A DNA stretch of 64,000 nt, taken from the NCBI RefSeq assembly GCF_013388295.1, contig NZ_CP058235.1:1280001-1344000 (forward strand), given 5' to 3'. Every line of letters begins with the position of its first letter. The stretch's first letter is position 1. The notes beneath the pieces were generated by a model that was not told the origin of the DNA, did not search any database, and was given only the letters and a program-made list of their open reading frames with translations. Below, piece after piece: positions 49,484-59,264 of the stretch. The DNA is from Bartonella alsatica. Its GTDB lineage: Bacteria; Pseudomonadota; Alphaproteobacteria; Rhizobiales; Rhizobiaceae. Made by a program: the position numbers and the translations under genes.

Positions 49484-52231
49484 ATTTTTAAAGCAAAAAA
49501 CTGCTTTGCTCTTTTGAAGAAGTGTATATTATGGTTACTGCTCATTCGTAATTCTCTTGAGAGAGATATCACTTCGTGCTTTCAGTTTTATCTCATAGTA
49601 TTGTGCATGAAAGGGTATAATGGGATATGGCTTCAGCAATGAACCAAATGCCTCATTCAGTGCCAACATCAGCAATAAATTATCTATGCGCCCATGCCTT
49701 TCAAATTATGTTTTTAACCGCTGTTTCTGGTACTCAGGCGACTTTTTACAGGCAGTTCATGATAATGCGACGGTTGACTATCTATCCCACCAAATTGTAG
49801 TTAAGCCTATCTACAGTTCAAGCATTAAAGGAGTGCGATGCGTTTTATCTTACAGGGATTATTAGATATCTAGAAAGCCAGTTTTTTTATTTATCATTGA
49901 AGATTACATTCCTCTAAATAGGGACTCAAATCTTTTTGATGCAGTGGTTGATGCGTGTTTAGACTTTGCCTTTATTATTTCCAATATGCCAAATCTTGGC
50001 TTAGGGGATAGACACAATCCAACACTAATCTTTATTTATCTAGCAGCGATCCACAATACGAAGCAGACAAATATGGTAACAGTATTATTAAGAAAGCTTG
50101 GTACTCAAAATGATGTGTTTTACATTGAATTATTTGATTATCACGAAAACACTATTTTAGCGAGATAATTCTTTGAATTGGAGAAGAAAGACTAACCTAT
50201 TTCATACAAATATTTTTTTGTTGTCAACATTGGGGATTGCTATTTAACGTTGGCTTTGGACATAATTCTGGAACTTTCGGCCCAAAGTGCTATCGCATTT
50301 ACTTATGGTTACATTGAACTCTCTAAAACCATCAGTCACTACTGAGACATTTTAGGACCTAACTGGATGTTTTGCTAAACCATAATGTTACACCTGCGTA
50401 CATCTTTTCAAACAAGGGGATATTTGACATATTAAGAATTATTATTTTTTTCTTGCAAAACGAAGAAACATGAAGCCATGCCTGAGTTCTCTAAATTCGC
50501 AAATATATACAAAGAAAAGCTATGAGCTACAAACTATGGTGCAAAAATTATTAATGCTTTATCAATACTTCGTCTCAGTATTTTATTTCGCATACGGTAT
50601 TTATTCGAACACGGCGATTTAGCTAACATACAAATATACAAAAAGCTCTTTCTTCGTCAGCTTGATGATAGTCGCTAGTTGTCTTCTTTCTGCAATTGCT
50701 GGTTTTATTTTCTCTGAACAGTATAGCCATGGGAATCTATATAAAAAATATGGATAGGCCTTCTTATTCTTGTTAGCATAATAATACTGTTGGTTATTAT
50801 TTTAACATTAGCTATAAAACATGGCCATAAAGTTTAATTGTCCTTCATTGAGATTGTACTATTTCTTGCTAAACTTTTGATCAATCTTACTTAATTTTGT
50901 TCATCAGATCAGTTTTTTCAGAGTCACAGGGTTTTAACAGACAAAAAAATTATGGAAATCACTCCCTCGAATTACTTGTATCTTTCTCGAGAGGTGTGGG
51001 ATTTGCAGGATTATTTTTATCTATTGACCATATCTATAGTATGCGCTCAAATGTGATATGAACAGTTTTCGAGCTCTGTATAAATTCTGAGTCTTTAAAA
51101 GAGTTATTTGATTGGAATTTCTCTACTATAAATGCATTTATCAATAATTCGCATCTTATAGTATCATTGCTTTATGCGAATTCCAATGTTTTTTCCGCGT
51201 GTTACTGTAGGTTGATATGCACACCATTTACATGTGTTAATAAACAAGCATTTCACTTGTCAGTCGTTTTAAGTTAAATTTTAGCAATCTCAGTGGGCAC
51301 CCTTACAGCTTGGTGGTATTTTGATAGCCATAAAAAAATTAAAAAATGAGTTTTTTACTATAAATAGTTTTTACTATAAACAAAAAGAACAAGCATATCC
51401 TTGTTACATTTCAGCTCTCATTACCAGAAGTTTCTTTATTCAGTGCGGATATTTGTTACCTTGAAGCTTACTTTATTGGCTATTCAATGTGTTAATCGTG
51501 TGTGATCCTATGTGGCAATGATGGCAGGTATCGAATGGGCGTTAGACTTGTCTTTTACTAAACTATATTACAATGAGTCATTTTTTAGGTTCTATTTTGC
51601 AAAAGGCCGAATTGAGGTTATATACTCAATTACGACAGAGCAATGGACGAATTCTGTAGATAAATGGGGGAAAGCTATAGCCAGAAAAATTGGGTGTGTG
51701 GTCCTTAGTGTATATAATGCAACGGACATTGCTCTTATTTTCATTCCTGGTACTCGAGGGGTGGGGGTGGAGAAAAATAAATGCTTAACTATTTATCTGG
51801 TGTTGTTGCCCGCTAATAAGCATTCGCGACAAAATATCACTCGATGGGGGTATTGCTTATTCTAGATATGTATAAAATTACTGAAAAGGTGAAGCCCTCC
51901 CAAGATCTATCCAATCAATTAACGGAGATGGGGATATCTTATTCGCAAGAATTAGCTCTTTCTGAACATGGAAGCTTTGCTGAAGTATAATATTCCATTT
52001 TAAATTAACGTATTTATTTATAACGATAAGTTATTACTTTGTATATTGAGTTAAGAATGTCGAATATCGTAAAATTTTCTCATTTCAGCTCTGTTCATAA
52101 TGAATCAGTCAAAAATTATTTCCTTGCACATTACAAGCGGAGGGAGTGAATCGTTTAAGAAAGGAATAAAAATGTTCCTTTTTATGAAAAAAGATAAGAG
52201 CAATTGTAATATAAGGGTTAACAAATAGAAT
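49484..52231. other. Degenerate region, unidentified remnants
   Basis: Several fragments have coding character (49620-49865, 49944-50168, 51512-51865, and hydrophobic stretches near 50640-50820 and 51100-51350), but none gives a complete frame or a family I can name. The hydrophobic fragments suggest an eroded multi-helix transporter. The region ends in an integrase remnant, so it is probably an old insertion. Confidence 0.45.
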
Positions 52232-52455
52232 TATGGTATCGGTTTGTACCTTTATAAATTAAAGATGGTTGTGCTCAAAGGATGTTCCATTGTACTATTT
52301 ACGAGTACTGTTGTGAGATGGGCTTAGAAGCATTGAGAGGTATTTCTTTAAAACAAGTACATGAATTTTTAATACAATGGCATTTTTATTTTGAGTGAGG
52401 GACGTGACCTCATTAAAGAGTGCGATAAACAAAGCATAAGGCAATGCGTATTTTA
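52232..52455 (+). pseudogene. P4-type tyrosine integrase, N-terminal remnant
   Basis: In two adjacent frames the DNA gives YGIGLYLYKLK, then DGCAQRMFHCTIYEYCCEMGLEALRGISLKQVHEFLIQWHFYF, then EGRDLIKECDKQ. This is the arm-binding domain of P4/DUF4102 integrases: 'GLYL.v...G.k.W.frYti.gr.remGLG.......slaeAR..A...r.ll..G.DPi.eR'. Frame changes lie near 52258 and near 52400. The core-binding and catalytic domains are missing, so it is inactive. No tRNA flanks it. It shows that an integrative element once entered between gshA and the symporter gene. Confidence 0.65.
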
Positions 52456-52895
52456 AAAGAGGTGGCGATAAAAATGACTCAGAATGTCAATAATAAAATT
52501 AGCAAGGATGATTTGATATCATATTAAAAAAATAAGCTAGGAAACAGTTTAGTATTGTTCAAGGTTTCATTGATGTACGCAGTAGGAGAGAATGCTAACA
52601 TGATTTATATGATAAGGTATATAGAAATTGTTTTTTTTAGTGTTGAGGTGCAATGAGTATTGCTTACATTTTCTCCATAAGATTTTATGGAGAAGAGGGG
52701 TATAAGTTTATTTAATTTTTTATCTTCTTTAAACAATTATTAATAGCTAAAAATTTCTCTTCTAACCTATAAATTAAAAAAATAATGATTTTATAAAAGC
52801 CTCGTAAGCTTTATATTCCATTTTCGAATATTACGCATAGATTTTAGGCCGTGCATATTACTCAATATCAAGCGTAACAATAGTGGGCATAAACA
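52456..52895. other. Gap with a perfect 10-bp hairpin
   Basis: No gene is recognised. TTCTCCATAA (52671-52680) pairs perfectly with TTATGGAGAA (52685-52694) around GATT. It is AT-rich toward the next gene. Confidence 0.4.
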
Positions 52896-54251
52896 ATGAC
52901 ATTTAATTTTTTCATCAATTTATTTCTATTTTTTATTTTTTTGTTATGGCTTGCCCAAAGTAAGAGAATGAAATGGAACCTCTCATTACGTGTTATGCTA
53001 GGGCTTATTTTCGGTTTGATTTTTGGAAGTGTTTTGCAGATTATTTATGGAGAAGGTGAAACTACTTTATTGAAATCTATTGAATGGTTTAACATTGTTG
53101 GTAATGGCTATATTTTGTTACTACAAATGATTGTCATGCCATTGGTTTTGACCTCTATTGTTTCAGCAGTTGCTCATTTGCATTCTGTTTATGCTATTGG
53201 CAAAATGAGTATAATGACAATTTCAATATTGCTTCTTACAACTGCTCTTTCGGCATTAGTTGGCGTTTTGGTAGTTAATATTTTTGGATTAACAGCGAGT
53301 AGTTTAGTACATGAGGGGCAAAATATTTCTGCTGTTCTTGAGGATCCTATTTCTCAACTTGGAGATATGAATGTTCCAAAGATGATCTTATCTTTGATTC
53401 CTAAAAATCCCTTTGCTGAGTTAAGTGGAGCTAAGCGTACATCAATTATCAGTCTTGTTATTTTTGCGTCATTTTTAGGAGCTGCAGTTATTCTTTTAAA
53501 GAAAGATGATCCAGAAAAAGGGGAAAAAGCACTTTTATTTATTCAAGTGGCACAATCTTGGATTATGCGGTTAGTCCGTATTGTGATTGCTTTGACGCCT
53601 TATGGTATTTTTGCACTTATGACTAAGGTAGGAGCGTCCTCGCATGTTGCAGACATTTTAAATTTATTGGTTTTTATTATCGCTTCCTATGTTGGTATTA
53701 TCCTTATGTTTGGAATTCATGGTGTGTTACTCAGCCTATCAGGAATTAATCCTTTCCGTTTTTTCAAAAAGGTTTTGCCGGTTTTGACATTTGCTTTTAG
53801 CAGTCGTTCAAGTGCAGCAAGTATTCCTTTGAATATTGAGGCCCAAACACAATGGATTGGTGTCCCGCAATCAATAGCCAGTTTTGCAGCCTCTTTTGGA
53901 GCAACAATTGGACAAAATGGTTGTGCAGGTCTTTATCCAGCAATGCTTGCGACTATGATAGCACCCTCTGTGGGTATTGATCCTCTTGATCCTACTTGGA
54001 TTGCTACTCTTGTTGGTGTTGTAACGTTAAGTTCTATTGGTGTTGCTGGTGTTGGTGGTGGTGCTATTTTTGCTGCATTGATAGTGTTGCCAATTATGGG
54101 GTTTCCTGTTTCTTTAGTTGCTGTACTCATCTCTATTGAACCTTTAATTGATATGGGGCGTACAGCTTTAAATGTGAGTGATTCAATGTTGGCTGGAACT
54201 ATAACCAGTCAGATGTTACGATCAACGGATAAAAGCATCTTTGAAAAATAA
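52896..54251 (+). CDS. Dicarboxylate/amino-acid:cation symporter, TcyP-like
   Basis: A 451-residue DAACS (SLC1-type) transporter. It has eight helices and two re-entrant loops: [21 protein letters not shown] in the scaffold, [22 protein letters not shown] as the first serine-rich loop, [23 protein letters not shown] as the NMDGT-equivalent segment, and [26 protein letters not shown] as the second loop. The GQNGCAG sequence and overall length match the L-cystine symporter branch (TcyP/YdjN). In SLC1 terms the substrate is an amino or dicarboxylic acid. It starts ATG 52896. Close to gshA, so cystine import for glutathione is plausible but inferred. Confidence 0.82.
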   Translation: MTFNFFINLFLFFIFLLWLAQSKRMKWNLSLRVMLGLIFGLIFGSVLQIIYGEGETTLLKSIEWFNIVGNGYILLLQMIVMPLVLTSIVSAVAHLHSVYAIGKMSIMTISILLLTTALSALVGVLVVNIFGLTASSLVHEGQNISAVLEDPISQLGDMNVPKMILSLIPKNPFAELSGAKRTSIISLVIFASFLGAAVILLKKDDPEKGEKALLFIQVAQSWIMRLVRIVIALTPYGIFALMTKVGASSHVADILNLLVFIIASYVGIILMFGIHGVLLSLSGINPFRFFKKVLPVLTFAFSSRSSAASIPLNIEAQTQWIGVPQSIASFAASFGATIGQNGCAGLYPAMLATMIAPSVGIDPLDPTWIATLVGVVTLSSIGVAGVGGGAIFAALIVLPIMGFPVSLVAVLISIEPLIDMGRTALNVSDSMLAGTITSQMLRSTDKSIFEK

Positions 54252-54265
54252 TTTTCATGTTAATT

Positions 54266-55147
54266 TTATGGTGTTTTGGGCTGTTTTACTAAAACATCTG
54301 CAAGAGAAGTTTGCGCTGATCCTGGCCTTATAGGTTTTTGCTGGTTTGGGTGAGGAGCCCAACCAGAAAGCCAAATGAAAGAAAAATGTGCACGAATACG
54401 ACCATCGGGATCACTAAATCGTTGTGCATAAATTTCAGCAGCACGGAAAAAAAAGCGTTTGGATACGGGACGCCGTGAGCGATTTATGAGCGCATTTTGC
54501 ATTCCCATAGCTTTAAGGTCATGCATAAGATCAAATATTGTATTATAGCGTATTGTGATATCTTCGACATCTGCTACAGGTATAGCAAAACCAACACGCT
54601 GTAAAAGAGCACCTATCTCACGAATGTCGGCAAAAGGATAAATTCTAGGGCTTCCTCCGCCATAGATTTCAATTTCAGCTTGTAGGAGGCATTCACGTAA
54701 TTCTACAAGTGTACCAGCTCCCGCCATAACAGCCAAAAATAAACCGTCTGGTTTAAGGATATTTTTTATCTGACTAAGAACGCCAGGAGTATCATTGGTC
54801 AATTGTAATGAAAGGAGTGAAACTACAAGGTCACAATAATTTTGAGGGAAATCGAGGAATTCTCGATAACGTAAATGAAATTTTTCATGGCTTTGATAAA
54901 GCATATCTGTTTCAACGCGTTCTATGGAATGAACTTTTCCTGATTTCAGTAAAGCTTGCGCGGCAAGATCTGTATGGCTGTGTAAATCTAAAGCTAATGT
55001 AAAGAGACGATCAACAGTACTCAGACGTTTATAGAGATCTTCAGCCATGTGGGACAGTAAAAAGTCGTACCCTTCTTTTGCTTTTTTGAAAGCACGTTTG
55101 CGGAATTGTTCAATGCGGTCATGATCAAAAATTAAAGGATGCGACAT
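54266..55147 (-). CDS. SAM-dependent methyltransferase, BioC/NDUFAF5-like
   Basis: A 293-residue protein. The N-terminus LIFDHDRIEQFRKRAFKKAKEGYDFLLSHMAEDLYKRLSTVDRLF precedes a Rossmann fold in which motif I is weak (TLALDLHSHTDLAAQAL). NYCDLVVSLLSLQLTNDTPGVLSQIKNILKPDGLFLAVMAGAGTLVELRECLLQAE is typical of the family, as is IRYNTIFDLMHDLKAMGMQNAL near residue 200. In alphaproteobacteria this gene is often annotated BioC-like; relatives of mitochondrial NDUFAF5 hydroxylate complex I. The lost glycine-rich motif makes classical methyl transfer uncertain. It is divergent from comF. Confidence 0.75.
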   Translation of the reverse strand: MSHPLIFDHDRIEQFRKRAFKKAKEGYDFLLSHMAEDLYKRLSTVDRLFTLALDLHSHTDLAAQALLKSGKVHSIERVETDMLYQSHEKFHLRYREFLDFPQNYCDLVVSLLSLQLTNDTPGVLSQIKNILKPDGLFLAVMAGAGTLVELRECLLQAEIEIYGGGSPRIYPFADIREIGALLQRVGFAIPVADVEDITIRYNTIFDLMHDLKAMGMQNALINRSRRPVSKRFFFRAAEIYAQRFSDPDGRIRAHFSFIWLSGWAPHPNQQKPIRPGSAQTSLADVLVKQPKTP

Positions 55148-55332
55148 TTTGTTAAGGTCTTTCGATTTGTAATGTGTGTATTTTGAGAAGGTTCATTTTT
55201 GCACAAGCTTTGTCAAGTTTATGATGTGAAAGAAAAACAAATTTATAAAAAGTAAGAATTTTTAAAGGAATTAAAATTAAAAAATGTGAAAGGATTTTTT
55301 ATACAGGGAAGCTATAAAAGCCTAAATTAACA

Positions 55333-56118
55333 ATGTCGTGCTTTCAAGAATTAACTTTAAATAGAGGGAATATATTAAGTAAGTTCATTGAGCGCTTTTT
55401 GACAATTTTGTATCCCCCATTTTGCCCTGGATGTAAGCAAAGAGTTTCTGCTTATGGTACAATTTGTTCTGATTGTTGGAAAGGTTTTCAATTTATCACA
55501 AAGCCTTATTGTCCTGTTATGGGAATCCCTTTTATTTGTGATATGGGGGATGGTTTTCTTAGTGGTGAAGCTCTTAAAAATTCTCTTCCTTTTTCGCGTG
55601 TTCGCTCGGCTATTATTCATAAGGGAGTAGCACAAGTTCTGGTAACGCGATTAAAATATGGTGATCATATAGAACTGGCATCTTTTATGGCTAATTGGAT
55701 GATATTTGCTGGGCGCGAGATTATTGATGATTGTGATGTTATTATTTCGGTTCCTTTGCATTTTCGTCGTTTTTTAAGGCGGCGTTATAATCAATCTGCC
55801 GAGCTTGCTCGCTATATTGCACTAGCGCAGAAAAAAAGTTTTAAGCCTGGCTGGCTTGTGCGTTGTCGACATACCCGCCCGCAGGTGAATTTATCTGCTA
55901 GGGAACGAAAATTGAATGTGCTGAATGCTTTTGAAGTGCCACGTAAAGTTAGAAAATATCTAAAGGGACTTTCCATTTTATTAATTGATGATGTTTTCAC
56001 AACAGGTGCGACAGTTACAGCAGCTGCTGCAACATTAAAACGTGCAGGTGCACGGCAGGTTGATGTGTTAACATTTTCGCGTGTACTAAAAGAGACTTCA
56101 GTGCTTCCTGCTTCTTAA
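55333..56118 (+). CDS. comF: ComF-family phosphoribosyltransferase
   Basis: A 261-residue protein. The N-terminal zinc ribbon LYPPFCPGCKQRVSAYGTICSDCWKGF has the four cysteines of ComF. The body RVRSAIIHKGVAQVLVTRLKYGDHIELA is conserved. RFLRRRYNQSAELARYIA and RHTRPQVNLSARERKLNVLNAF follow, and LLIDDVFTTGATVTAAAATLKRAGA is the PRPP-binding loop. Homologues function in DNA uptake or processing in competent bacteria, but the gene is kept widely in Rhizobiales without known competence. grxC and ubiG are next, grxC on the same strand. Confidence 0.9.
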   Translation: MSCFQELTLNRGNILSKFIERFLTILYPPFCPGCKQRVSAYGTICSDCWKGFQFITKPYCPVMGIPFICDMGDGFLSGEALKNSLPFSRVRSAIIHKGVAQVLVTRLKYGDHIELASFMANWMIFAGREIIDDCDVIISVPLHFRRFLRRRYNQSAELARYIALAQKKSFKPGWLVRCRHTRPQVNLSARERKLNVLNAFEVPRKVRKYLKGLSILLIDDVFTTGATVTAAAATLKRAGARQVDVLTFSRVLKETSVLPAS

Positions 56119-56166
56119 GAGAATTTTTAAGTTGGAACTACTTTGAAAATATTGGAGAATAACACT

Positions 56167-56430
56167 ATGAAAGAGATAATACTCTATACACGTCCTAATT
56201 GTCCTTACTGCATGAAAGCACGTGATTTACTTGATAAAAAAGGGATAAAATATACAGATATTGATGCGTCAACTTCTCTTCGACAAGAAATGGTGCAACG
56301 AGCGCATGGACGCAATACATTTCCACAAATTTTTATCGGTGATTATCATGTTGGCGGTTGCGATGATCTGTATGCTTTAGAAGATGAGGGGAAGCTCAAT
56401 TCTTTGTTGCAAGGTGTACAGAAATTGTAG
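56167..56430 (+). CDS. grxC: Glutaredoxin 3
   Basis: An 87-residue glutaredoxin from ATG 56167, preceded by TTGGAGA; an in-frame TTG at 56143 is unlikely. ILYTRPNCPYCMKARDLL has the CPYC redox centre at residues 12-15. RNTFPQIFIGDYHVGGCDDLYALEDEGKL gives the cis-proline TFP and the GG.DDL glutathione-binding motif. It reduces disulfides using glutathione, whose synthesis gene gshA lies 7 kb upstream. Confidence 0.95.
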   Translation: MKEIILYTRPNCPYCMKARDLLDKKGIKYTDIDASTSLRQEMVQRAHGRNTFPQIFIGDYHVGGCDDLYALEDEGKLNSLLQGVQKL

Positions 56431-56437
56431 AATATGC

Positions 56438-57184
56438 TCACCTAAAATTTTTTGCCAGAAGCAGATAATTAACGTCCATATTTTTTGAACGATTCCAACT
56501 GTCATTTAATGGATTATAGGTAATACCAATTTCGTCGACGACAGTGAGAGCGTTTTGTAATAAGAGATTTTTAAGTTCTCGAGGTTTTAGGAATTTTTTA
56601 TAGTCATGAGTTCCTTTAGGAAGCCAACGTAAAACGTATTCGGCGCCTACAATCGCTAGTCCCCATGCTTTCCAGGTGCGGTTGAGTGTTGAGACAAACA
56701 TCAGCCCTTTTGGTTTAAGCATTTTTGCTGTGGCTGCTATGAAGAGATTGACATCAGCAACATGTTCAACAACTTCCATATTGAGGATGATATCAAATTT
56801 CTCTCCTTCAGCGGCTAGCACTTCTGCCGTAGTGGTACGATAATCAATTGAAAAGCCGTTTTGGAATGCGTGAATTTTTGCGACTTCAATATTTGTTGGT
56901 GCAGCATCAGCTCCTACGACTATAGCACCGAGTTGTGCCATTGGTTCGCATAGCAAACCACCACCACAGCCAATATCAAGAATTCTCAAATTTTCGAAAG
57001 GCATAAGTGAAACAGGATTGCGATTAAATTCTAAACAAATTTTTTCTCTAATATAAGCAAGACGTGTTGGATTGAATTGATGAAGTGGGCGAAATTTTCC
57101 TTGTGGATTCCACCATTCCGCAGCAATACGTGAAAAATGATCAAGTTCATTTTGATCAATGGTGCTACGTGTTTTATTTACCAT
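56438..57184 (-). CDS. ubiG: Ubiquinone biosynthesis O-methyltransferase UbiG
   Basis: A 248-residue enzyme. [29 protein letters not shown] is the conserved N-terminus. [31 protein letters not shown] is the SAM-binding motif I region near 68-98. [20 protein letters not shown] and [41 protein letters not shown] are hallmark UbiG sequences. It performs both O-methylations in ubiquinone synthesis. The start follows AAGGAG. Converges with grxC (7 bases apart) and is divergent from lysC. Confidence 0.95.
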   Translation of the reverse strand: MVNKTRSTIDQNELDHFSRIAAEWWNPQGKFRPLHQFNPTRLAYIREKICLEFNRNPVSLMPFENLRILDIGCGGGLLCEPMAQLGAIVVGADAAPTNIEVAKIHAFQNGFSIDYRTTTAEVLAAEGEKFDIILNMEVVEHVADVNLFIAATAKMLKPKGLMFVSTLNRTWKAWGLAIVGAEYVLRWLPKGTHDYKKFLKPRELKNLLLQNALTVVDEIGITYNPLNDSWNRSKNMDVNYLLLAKNFR

Positions 57185-57375
57185 GTCACTCTCCTTGTTA
57201 TTTTTATGCCAAATCAGGTGGATTTTATCTTAAAGTCAAGGGAAATTAATATGAACATAACTAACCTTGCACAAATGATAGATATTCGGTATGTGAAAAG
57301 ATGGTTTTTTGATAGGATAGTAAGGCACTATTCCCACTGTCGTTTAAGATAAGAAATGTAAAAAGAGTGTGATTG

Positions 57376-58632
57376 ATGGCGCGCATTGTTATGAAATTTG
57401 GCGGAACATCTGTAGCTAACGTTGAACGTATTCATAATGTTGCACGGCATGTCAAAAAAGAGGTGGATGCAGGTAATGAAGTTGCCGTTGTGGTATCTGC
57501 AATGGCTGGAAAAACCAATGAGCTTGTTCAGTGGACTTATGAAGCTTCATCCATACATAAAGATGCTTACGAATATGATGTCGTTGTTTCTTCTGCTGAG
57601 CAAGTAACGGCGGGTTTATTGGCTCTTACACTCCAAGAAATGGGAATAAATGCTCGTTCATGGCTTGGTTGGCAAATTCCTATTCACACGGATAGTGCGC
57701 ATAGTCGTGCACGTATTACAAATATTGATGGATCTTTTTTAATACAACATTTTCAAGAAGGTCAGGTAGCAGTTATTGCTGGTTTTCAGGGGTTAGCTCC
57801 AGATAATCGGATCTCTACTTTAGGACGCGGGGGATCAGATACGAGTGCTGTTGCTATAGCGGCAGCTATACAGGCTGATCGTTGCGATATTTATACAGAT
57901 GTGGATGGCGTTTACACAACAGATCCACGTATAGAACCTAAAGCAAGTCGTTTAACAAAGGTCGCTTTTGAAGAAATGCTGGAAATGGCTTCTCTTGGTG
58001 CAAAAGTTTTACAGGTTCGTTCTGTTGAATTGGCAATGGTTCATAAAGTCCGTACCTTTGTACGTTCGAGTTTTGAGGATCCTGATGCGTTAGGCTTAGG
58101 GGATCCAATGAATTATTCTGGAACACTTATTTGTGATGAGGATGAAATTGTGGAACAACAAAATGTTACTGGTATTGCTTTTGCTAAGGATGAAGCACAA
58201 ATTTCGCTTCGTCGGCTTGCAGATCGTCCAGGGATTTCTGCAGCGATTTTTGGTCCTTTGGCTGAAGAGCGGATTAATGTTGATATGATTGTGCAAAATA
58301 TTTCTGAAGATGGTTCAAAAACAGATATGACTTTTACTGTACCATCAGCAGATGTGGATAAGGCTGTTGCGCTTCTTGAGAAAAATCGTAAAGAAATTGG
58401 GTTTGATGTTATCCAATCTGAAAGCGATCTTGCCAAGGTATCTATTATTGGTATTGGAATGCGCAGCCATGCAGGTGTTGCAGCTACAGCATTTAAGGCT
58501 TTAGCTGAAAAGGGTATTAATATTCAAGCAATCACGACTTCAGAAATTAAGATTTCGATTTTGATTGATAGCGCTTATACTGAACTTGCGGTTAGAACGT
58601 TACATGCTGTTTACAGTCTTGATAAGGGATAA
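57376..58632 (+). CDS. lysC: Aspartate kinase
   Basis: A 418-residue class II (ACT-containing) aspartokinase from ATG 57376. VMKFGGTSVANVERI is the nucleotide-binding start. LGRGGSDTSAVAIAAAIQADRCDIYTDVDGVYTTDPRI is the active-site block. Two ACT domains follow: ITGIAFAKDEAQISLRRLADRPGISAAIFGPLAEERINVDMIVQNIS, and VSIIGIGMRSHAGVAATAFKALAEKGINIQAITTSEIKIS, used for lysine/threonine feedback. It makes aspartyl phosphate for lysine, threonine and methionine and for diaminopimelate. In many Rhizobiales ptsP follows; here a 630-base gap follows. Confidence 0.94.
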   Translation: MARIVMKFGGTSVANVERIHNVARHVKKEVDAGNEVAVVVSAMAGKTNELVQWTYEASSIHKDAYEYDVVVSSAEQVTAGLLALTLQEMGINARSWLGWQIPIHTDSAHSRARITNIDGSFLIQHFQEGQVAVIAGFQGLAPDNRISTLGRGGSDTSAVAIAAAIQADRCDIYTDVDGVYTTDPRIEPKASRLTKVAFEEMLEMASLGAKVLQVRSVELAMVHKVRTFVRSSFEDPDALGLGDPMNYSGTLICDEDEIVEQQNVTGIAFAKDEAQISLRRLADRPGISAAIFGPLAEERINVDMIVQNISEDGSKTDMTFTVPSADVDKAVALLEKNRKEIGFDVIQSESDLAKVSIIGIGMRSHAGVAATAFKALAEKGINIQAITTSEIKISILIDSAYTELAVRTLHAVYSLDKG

Positions 58633-59264
58633 GCGTTTTTTAGTTCTAAAAAAATTTCAAAATAACATGAAGCATTCATATGTGTAGAATTTACTACATA
58701 AACTTTTAGTAGAAAAGGAAAGGTGCACTACTCGTAAAAAATATTCTCAATTTAGAAAATACGTAAAAGCCTTCTTTTTTTGACTTACTGATTTATGGTT
58801 TTTGATTTATCTACTCTTTGTGGACTTAGAGAGGACGATTGACATTAAGTACAGTAAAAAAGTTTTTCATAGTTTTCAATAAACAAAATGTTATGCCCTT
58901 TATTATGAAAATCATAGTTTGTACAATGATAATAAGCTGAAAAACATTAAAAATATGCCATCTAAGATTTTGGTAAAGATACTTGCAAAGAGCAATTTAT
59001 TTTGTGTTTTTTAGTTTCTAATTATTTTAATGTACATTATCTATTTGCACTTTTCAGTTAAGGCTACTATTTCTCTCAGTAGAGTAAAATAGATTTTAAA
59101 AGAAATAAGCTTTTTTCATTTATTTCTTGATAAAGAGCCGAAGTAGATTAGAAAGTTTTTCTTATTTATTTCTATAATTGTGATGAATTCTGGCACAATA
59201 AATAAATCTGATCACTTTTTTTAAAGCTAGCATAAAAGTGTATTGTTATTTAGTTTATTGAGAA
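58633..59264. other. Gap after lysC
   Basis: An AT-rich stretch of 632 bases between lysC and the end of nhaA. No coding sequence is recognised, and no ptsP fragment was found. A short inverted repeat TGTAG/CTACA occurs near 58681-58696. Confidence 0.4.

Noticed and set aside
49620..51865. ADP/ATP translocase or other named transporter
   Set aside because: Hydrophobic fragments suggest a transporter, but no signature of any specific family could be matched in order, so no name is given.
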